Shown here one piece after another: positions 5,886 to 9,635 of a stretch of DNA of 9,635 bases. The position numbers were made by a program, and so were the translations under genes. The notes below the pieces were generated by a model. The model was not told the origin of the DNA. It was given only the letters and a program-made list of their open reading frames with translations, and made no database searches. The stretch is from the NCBI GenBank assembly GCA_964532865.1, contig CAZHJA010000035.1, positions 1 through 9,635 on the forward strand. The letters run 5' to 3'. Each line of letters begins with the position of its first letter. The stretch's first letter is position 1. The stretch comes from CAZHJA01 sp964532865 (GTDB taxonomy: Bacteria; Patescibacteriota; Microgenomatia; UBA1406; GWC2-37-13).

Positions 5886-6674
5886 TTAATAAATAGGTGT
5901 TGCTGTAAATTTTATTACTGTTTGATATGTACCTTCATCTTGCAAAGGAGAAACATTTACTTTAAATGTAACAGTAGACTCATGAGTTCTTTCTGATGCA
6001 GGGGCAGGAGTTGGCGTTCCTGTAGGCATTGTTACTTTTGAACTGCTCATAACAACAACTGGTGAGTCTGGAGGGGAAGCTGAGTTATCGGCAAATGGTC
6101 TGTAATAGGTGCTGTTTGTAAAATCAACAGGAACATCTTGACCTGCCATATTATATCCAAATCCATAATCATCATTTGAGGTCCATACGTCTGCAGTTCC
6201 TATTGAACACGGAGTTCCTGAATCACAGGATGTATTGGGGATTGTATTTCCTACAGCAAGTGTTTGTAATGGATTATCTTCAATTGCAGTTACCTGATAT
6301 CCTCCTGCTCCTCCAGCTGAAACTGTTAAAGTAGTTGTATCAGTTGAAGGCGTATTTGGAACAAGGGATCCTAAATCAATATTAATATCAGAAATTGAAA
6401 ATGTAAATGGAATAATTGAGTGAAGATACTGAAATCCTGCTTTTACAATATACCCGCTTGAGGAAAATTCATTTGCAGCAACTTGTCCTATTGAAGTGCT
6501 TAAATTATATCCACTTGAAGATTGGTCTTTTCCGCCGATAACAACATTGCCGTATTGGATTTTGTAGTCTGTTGATTCCATATCTAAAGCTAAAGACAAT
6601 GGAGCAAAAAAAAGAAATACTGTAAACGTGAAAATTAAAAATAATAATTTGAAAGAAAAGCAGGAAAGCTTCAT
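5886..6674 (-). CDS. Secreted WxL-like beta-sandwich protein
   Basis: The 262-residue protein has a signal peptide (1-29) and a mature part rich in Ser, Thr, Gly, Asn and Pro. Residues 39-83 (…GNVVIGGKDQSSSGYNLST…then SSSGYIVKAGFQYL) form a segment I associate with secreted CPR surface proteins, in which two 'SSSGY' half-repeats occur. Residues 90-262 resemble a WxL-like domain: FSISDINIDLGSLVPN at the start and GTYQTVIKFTATPIY at the end, with VWTSNDDYGFGY in the middle. The strict Trp-x-Leu motif is absent. Cys150 and Cys156 could form a small disulphide loop. A Pro/Thr linker (218-227) lies before the last strands. WxL domains bind the cell wall noncovalently in Firmicutes; a similar role here is inference. 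Its ATG directly follows the TAA of the previous gene, so translation is probably coupled. Confidence 0.65.
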   Translation of the reverse strand: MKLSCFSFKLLFLIFTFTVFLFFAPLSLALDMESTDYKIQYGNVVIGGKDQSSSGYNLSTSIGQVAANEFSSSGYIVKAGFQYLHSIIPFTFSISDINIDLGSLVPNTPSTDTTTLTVSAGGAGGYQVTAIEDNPLQTLAVGNTIPNTSCDSGTPCSIGTADVWTSNDDYGFGYNMAGQDVPVDFTNSTYYRPFADNSASPPDSPVVVMSSSKVTMPTGTPTPAPASERTHESTVTFKVNVSPLQDEGTYQTVIKFTATPIY

Positions 6675-7307
6675 TTATTTTGAATTTTCAAACTTATCAA
6701 TTAATTTTTCCATTCTATTAACACTTTTTTTTATTATCCCAAGTTCATTATCGCCAATAAAATTATCCACTGCCAACTTAATATTTTTAAGATGATTTTT
6801 TAAAAGAAGAGAAAGAAAAAGAAAAGTATTTTCTTTTTGCTTTTGACTTTGTGCTTTTAGCCTCTGGCTTTTTATATGCTCTTTTCCCATAAACATAGCA
6901 AATGGAGTTAAAAAAGCAAGTGAAAAAAGAGGAATAAGTCTTTGAATGCTTTCATTTTGCTGGGCTGTTAATAAAAAGAAAATCACAAGTGTAAGTGTTG
7001 TTGTAATAGAAATAACAGGCTCAAGAAGAAGACTTAAGGAAAAAAGAAGGAAATAAAGCAGGAAAAAGAAAGGGGATTCTAGTCCCCCAGTTGTATTTAC
7101 AACAAGGATGATTATAAAAGTAAAAATAACAGATTCTAGGAGTCTTGATGTTTTATGCTTTGAGATAAATCTTTTTGCAAGAAAGAGAATAATAAATAAT
7201 ATTGCAAATATTTGAAGGTCATATTTTGCAAGACCAGTTTTTGGGAATAAAAAGGAAACAGTTATTGTTATTATTAAGATAATGGCGTGAATTATTTCAT
7301 GGCCCAT
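6675..7307 (-). CDS. Six-helix membrane protein with a HisKA-like tail but no ATPase domain
   Basis: The 210-residue protein has six hydrophobic helices (about 5-21, 30-46, 58-72, 79-96, 97-114, 124-140). The segment NTTGGLESPFFFLLYFLL (71-88) is like the membrane sensor part of some histidine kinases. The cytoplasmic tail (141-210) looks like a HisKA dimerisation hairpin: H172 in LLLKNHLKNI, then a loop and IIKKSVNRMEKLIDKF (191-206), which resembles the second helix of HisKA. The catalytic HATPase domain is absent, because the stop codon directly abuts the next ATG, leaving no room for it. It may be a non-enzymatic sensor or scaffold, a phosphotransfer partner of a kinase elsewhere, or simply an unrelated membrane protein. 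It leads the envelope operon and has its own extended -10 promoter. Confidence 0.6.
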   Translation of the reverse strand: MGHEIIHAIILIITITVSFLFPKTGLAKYDLQIFAILFIILFLAKRFISKHKTSRLLESVIFTFIIILVVNTTGGLESPFFFLLYFLLFSLSLLLEPVISITTTLTLVIFFLLTAQQNESIQRLIPLFSLAFLTPFAMFMGKEHIKSQRLKAQSQKQKENTFLFLSLLLKNHLKNIKLAVDNFIGDNELGIIKKSVNRMEKLIDKFENSK

Positions 7308-7313
7308 GTTTTA

Positions 7314-7322
7314 AATATATCA
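7314..7322 (-). promoter_or_regulatory. Extended -10 promoter of the envelope operon
   Basis: The minus strand reads TGATATATT at 7322-7314, an extended -10 (TGn plus TATATT), ending 6 nt before the ATG at 7307. A TTGAAA is present but spaced only 14 bp away. The predicted transcript is leaderless. It is back to back with the secE promoter. Confidence 0.5.
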
Positions 7323-7390
7323 CAATTTTTTGTTTTCAATAAATTTGAAGAGAATATAAAACAGCTTAATTAATAAATATTATTTTATTA

Positions 7391-7399
7391 TGGTAAAAT
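7391..7399 (+). promoter_or_regulatory. Extended -10 promoter of the secE-nusG-rplK-rplA operon
   Basis: TGGTAAAAT (7391-7399) is a TGn plus TAAAAT extended -10, ending 7 nt before the secE ATG at 7407. No TTGACA-like -35 is seen at 16-18 bp, which extended -10 promoters can do without. The transcript would begin at about the start codon. Confidence 0.5.
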
Positions 7400-7406
7400 A
7401 AATAAC

Positions 7407-7622
7407 ATGTCAAAAAAAATAACTGATAAAATGGGACCTCCTGATAAGGGATTTGTATCAGGAGTAATAGCTGAGCTTAAAAAAGTTACATGGCCTACTA
7501 AAAATGAAACAATACGCTTAACAGGTATTGTAATATTAATTTCCTTGATAATCGGAGCATATATAGGTATAATTGACGTTTTCATGGCAAAAGCTCTTAA
7601 AATATTAACAGGCATAAATTGA
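7407..7622 (+). CDS. secE: Protein translocase subunit SecE
   Basis: The 71-residue protein has the SecE signature ELKKVTWPT (23-31) on an amphipathic helix followed by one membrane helix (about 38-58). This is the short single-span SecE typical of most bacteria outside the enterics. SecE clamps the SecY channel for protein export across the cytoplasmic membrane. It is first in a classic secE-nusG-rplK-rplA order, 23 nt before nusG. The stop is TGA. The start is fixed by length and by the -10 box 7 nt upstream. Confidence 0.97.
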   Translation: MSKKITDKMGPPDKGFVSGVIAELKKVTWPTKNETIRLTGIVILISLIIGAYIGIIDVFMAKALKILTGIN

Positions 7623-7645
7623 AAATTTAAAACTCAATATCTTAC

Positions 7646-8299
7646 ATGAATCAAAATCAAAATCAAAAAGAACAGGATAAAGATAAAGAAACAAAACAAG
7701 AACAAGACAAAGATAAAGAAATAAAACAAGAACAAGACAAAGAACAAAAAACAGATAAACCTAAAGACTCAGATCCAAGGGCTAAATGGTATGTTATTCA
7801 TACACAAACAGGATATGAATCTAGAGTTAAAAAAGCTATGGATCAAAGAGTTAAAAGTCTTGGAGTAGAAGACAGGATCTTTGATATTATTATTCCTACA
7901 AGAGAAATTACTGTTGTAAAAAAAGGCAAAAAATCCAAAACAACAGAAAAAGTATTTCCAGGATATGTTTTTATAAAAATGATTTTAGATGATGATTCAT
8001 GGCTTGTGGTAAGAACTACAGAAGGAGTTACGGGATTTGTTGGAGCAGGCTTAAAGCCAACTCCAATTTCAGAGAAAGAAGTACAAGCTATTGTAAAATT
8101 TGTTGAGCAAGAGCAGCCAAAATTCAGAACAAAGTTTTCTGTTGGACAAGCAGTTAAAATAACTGAAGGACCATTTAATGAAATGCTGGGGACAATAGAA
8201 TCAATTGATGAAGAGCGGGGAAAAGTAGAAGTATTAGTTTCAATTTTTGATAGAGAAACACCAGTTGAGCTTGATTTTTTGCAAGTAGCAAAACTTTAA
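7646..8299 (+). CDS. nusG: Transcription elongation/antitermination factor NusG with a repetitive N-terminal extension
   Basis: The 217-residue protein starts with a 46-residue Q/K/D/E-rich low-complexity stretch encoded by three 30-bp repeats. The NGN domain follows (about 47-150: KWYVIHTQTGYESRV and FPGYVFIKM). The KOW domain (164-217) contains FSVGQAVKITEGPFNEMLG. NusG binds RNA polymerase through NGN to suppress pausing, while KOW links to Rho or to S10 on the ribosome. No internal ATG exists before the NGN domain, so the extension is part of the gene as encoded. It is probably disordered and lies near the polymerase or ribosome. Typical NusG is about 175-190 residues. No Shine-Dalgarno is seen in the 23-nt gap after secE; rplK begins 20 nt downstream. 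Confidence 0.97.
   Translation: MNQNQNQKEQDKDKETKQEQDKDKEIKQEQDKEQKTDKPKDSDPRAKWYVIHTQTGYESRVKKAMDQRVKSLGVEDRIFDIIIPTREITVVKKGKKSKTTEKVFPGYVFIKMILDDDSWLVVRTTEGVTGFVGAGLKPTPISEKEVQAIVKFVEQEQPKFRTKFSVGQAVKITEGPFNEMLGTIESIDEERGKVEVLVSIFDRETPVELDFLQVAKL
7661..7750 (+). repeat. Three 30-bp tandem repeats inside nusG
   Basis: Units at 7661-7690, 7691-7720 and 7721-7750 encode NQKEQDKDKE, TKQEQDKDKE and IKQEQDKEQK (residues 6-35). The last two share 21 identical bases in a row. The period is a multiple of three, so copy-number change would keep nusG in frame. Confidence 0.85.
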
Positions 8300-8319
8300 A
8301 AAGTATAAAAATAAATATT

Positions 8320-8745
8320 ATGGCAAAAATAATTCAAACAAAAATAAAATTAAATCTTCCAGCTGGAGAAGCTACTCCAGCACCTCCAGTAGGTCCAGCC
8401 TTAGGACAGCATGGAGTTCCTATTATGGATTTTATTAAGGAATATAATGCACAAACGGCAAAGAAGAAAGGACAGATTATTCCTGCTGTGATTACAGTAT
8501 ACAAAGATAGGAGCTTTACTTTTATTACAAAGCTTCCTCCAGTTGCAGCAATGATTAAAAAAACATTAAATCTTCAAAAAGGTTCTGGAAAACCAAATTT
8601 GGAAAAAGTAGGAAAATTAAATAAAGCTCAGGTAGACCAAATAGCAAAAGATAAGCTAGATGACTTGAATACAGACAATGTTGAGGCTGCAGTTAAAGTA
8701 GTTGCTGGTACTGCAAGAAGCATGGGAATTGATATTGAAAATTAA
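8320..8745 (+). CDS. rplK: Large-subunit ribosomal protein L11
   Basis: The 141-residue protein is normal in length. The N-terminal domain has PPVGPALGQHGV (22-33), the proline-rich face that meets thiostrepton and elongation factors. KLPP (71-74) marks the interdomain hinge, and the C-terminal domain ends with AGTARSMGI (129-137), which binds the 23S rRNA GTPase-centre loop. L11 forms the stalk base used by EF-G and EF-Tu and by RelA-type stringent sensing. Nothing is missing. It is the third gene of the operon, with 20 nt before it and 24 nt before rplA; no Shine-Dalgarno is seen. Confidence 0.98.
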   Translation: MAKIIQTKIKLNLPAGEATPAPPVGPALGQHGVPIMDFIKEYNAQTAKKKGQIIPAVITVYKDRSFTFITKLPPVAAMIKKTLNLQKGSGKPNLEKVGKLNKAQVDQIAKDKLDDLNTDNVEAAVKVVAGTARSMGIDIEN

Positions 8746-8769
8746 TATATTTAATATACATATACTTAT

Positions 8770-9552
8770 ATGGGAAAAGTAAGAACACGAGTATTGGGGG
8801 TTGAAGATATTGAAAAGGAACAGAAAGAAAAGCAAAAGGAACGTTCCCTTAAAAAAGGAAAACAAAAGGTTCATGATATTAAACAAGAGGAAAAAAAAGA
8901 AGATAAGCTAGTTGAAAAAACCGATAAGGCAAAAACCTCAACTAAAGCAAAAAAGCTCCATGTTCGTGGTAAAAAATATCAAGCTTCAAAAAAAAAGATA
9001 AACAAAGATAAAAAATATTCAGTAAGTGAAGCATTAAAGACTTTAAAAAGTATTAAATATACTAAATTTGATGAATCAGTTGAGCTTCATATGAATGTTG
9101 AGGAAAAAGGCTTAAATGGAGAAGTAGAGTTTCCTAATTCAATTGGAAAATCGGAAAGAGTATTAATTGTAAATGACGAGCTTTTAGGAAAAATTGAAAA
9201 GGGAGTTATTGAATTTGATGTTTTAATTTCCCATCCTTCATTTATGCCAAAGCTTGCAAAATACGCAAAGGTACTTGGTCCAAAAGGTCTTATGCCAAAT
9301 CCAAAAACAGGAACAATTTCTACAAATCCTGAAAGTGTTGTTAAGAAATATAACAAGGGAACATTAAGATGGAAAACAGAGTCAAAATTCCCACTTATTC
9401 ACCAAATGATAGGAAAAATATCTTTTGATGAAAAAAAGCTTGTTGAGAATATAAAGGTATTTATAGATTCTGTACAGAAAAATAAAATACAAAAGATGTT
9501 TATAAAAACAACAATGAGTCCTTCAATAGAGATTGATTTGGAGAAGATATAG
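8770..9552 (+). CDS. rplA: Large-subunit ribosomal protein L1 with long basic N-terminal extension and shortened domain II
   Basis: The 260-residue protein has a normal L1 core beginning near residue 64 (HVRGKKYQASKKKI). Before it lies a Lys/Glu-rich extension of about 63 residues. Domain I features include YSVSEAL (83-89) and the C-terminal IGKISFDEKKL (214-224) and TTMSPSIEID. The signature VLGPKGLMPNPKTGT (168-182) is intact. From memory of standard L1, the segment between the strand at 130-134 and the helix LLGKIEKG lacks about 18 residues (roughly one helix and strand), so domain II is reduced. A short loop before TTMSP is also missing. L1 builds the mobile L1 stalk at the E site and can repress its own operon by binding mRNA. 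It normally precedes rplJ-rplL, but the sequence after the stop does not begin rplJ. Confidence 0.96.
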   Translation: MGKVRTRVLGVEDIEKEQKEKQKERSLKKGKQKVHDIKQEEKKEDKLVEKTDKAKTSTKAKKLHVRGKKYQASKKKINKDKKYSVSEALKTLKSIKYTKFDESVELHMNVEEKGLNGEVEFPNSIGKSERVLIVNDELLGKIEKGVIEFDVLISHPSFMPKLAKYAKVLGPKGLMPNPKTGTISTNPESVVKKYNKGTLRWKTESKFPLIHQMIGKISFDEKKLVENIKVFIDSVQKNKIQKMFIKTTMSPSIEIDLEKI

Positions 9553-9562
9553 TAGGTTCGAA

Positions 9563-9635
9563 TCAATTTGGCTCCGAACTCTGAACGAAATCCGAACTTT
9601 TTTCAAAGAGAATCCAGAATAAATCGGTGCGTTTC
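9563..9635 (-). CDS. Possible 3' end of a minus-strand gene converging on rplA
   Basis: On the minus strand a frame is open from the window edge through 23 codons to TGA at 9563-9565; the peptide ends FVQSSEPN. Its end is 10 bp beyond the rplA stop. The stretch has about 40% G+C, clearly higher than the operon before it. A second minus frame is also open here, and 23 codons is weak evidence, so this may be non-coding. No family can be named. Confidence 0.25.
   Translation of the reverse strand, partial: KRTDLFWILFEKSSDFVQSSEPN

Noticed and set aside
7388..7615. 75-codon minus-strand ORF
   Set aside because: Antisense of secE, whose signature is unmistakable.
8656..9356. Minus-strand ORFs of 76 and 89 codons under rplK and rplA
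   Set aside because: Both are antisense of ribosomal protein genes with clear family motifs.
9550..9580. A tRNA gene end, from GGTTCGAATC followed by GGCTCC
   Set aside because: The flanking T-stem does not pair (AGTAG against CAATT), and the upstream sequence is rplA coding DNA with no acceptor, D or anticodon arms. Kept only as a possible remnant.
9556..9603. Rho-independent terminator after rplA (GTTCG ... CGAAC followed by six T)
   Set aside because: The stem is only 5-6 bp with a loop of about 32 nt, too weak to call, although the T-run is suggestive.

Overview
The window looks like a piece of a small, AT-rich bacterial genome of the Candidate Phyla Radiation (Patescibacteria), perhaps Microgenomates-like. 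This is inferred from strong A+T bias, tight gene packing, lysine-rich extensions on NusG and ribosomal protein L1, a DNA-uptake protein ComEC split into separate genes, and short secreted beta-rich proteins. TGA ends at least two genes (the PaaX-like gene and secE), so the standard bacterial code applies and the UGA-glycine code of Gracilibacteria/Absconditabacteria does not. No marker gene fixes the lineage.

Layout. (1) 1-1426 holds two divergent Fic-family AMPylase genes: the start of one on the minus strand (cut by the window edge) and a complete FICD-like Fic with a C-terminal MerR-type helix-turn-helix on the plus strand. Between them lie about 210 bp with an 11-bp tandem repeat, three candidate promoters and a 27-codon mini-ORF. 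(2) 1550-2287 is a PaaX-like regulator with its own promoter. (3) 2291-4715, minus strand, is a competence operon read as comEA, then the comEC membrane module, then the comEC metallo-beta-lactamase module. (4) 4846-7307, minus strand, is a three-gene envelope operon: a six-helix membrane protein that looks like a histidine kinase without its ATPase domain, a WxL-like secreted protein, and a membrane-anchored protein with an acidic tail. (5) 7407-9552, plus strand, is the transcription/translation operon secE-nusG-rplK-rplA. (6) The last ~80 bp is visibly less AT-rich and does not start rplJ; a minus-strand gene may end there.

The most consistent non-gene signal concerns initiation. Six start codons have a sigma70-type -10 box only 6-9 nt upstream, some with a well-spaced TTGACA box, so transcription would begin at or within a few bases of the ATG. 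No gene start in the window has a clear Shine-Dalgarno sequence. Leaderless mRNAs may therefore be the normal mode in this organism.

Working together: the comE genes would pull single-stranded DNA across the membrane; the envelope operon may place a surface protein and its anchor; secE-nusG-rplK-rplA is housekeeping. The Fic/MerR/PaaX block has somewhat different arginine codon use and looks like an accessory regulatory or toxin-like island. No stretch over 300 bp lacks a gene. The largest gaps are 197-406, 1427-1549, 4716-4845 and 7308-7406; apart from the promoter elements and repeats listed, I see nothing definite in them.
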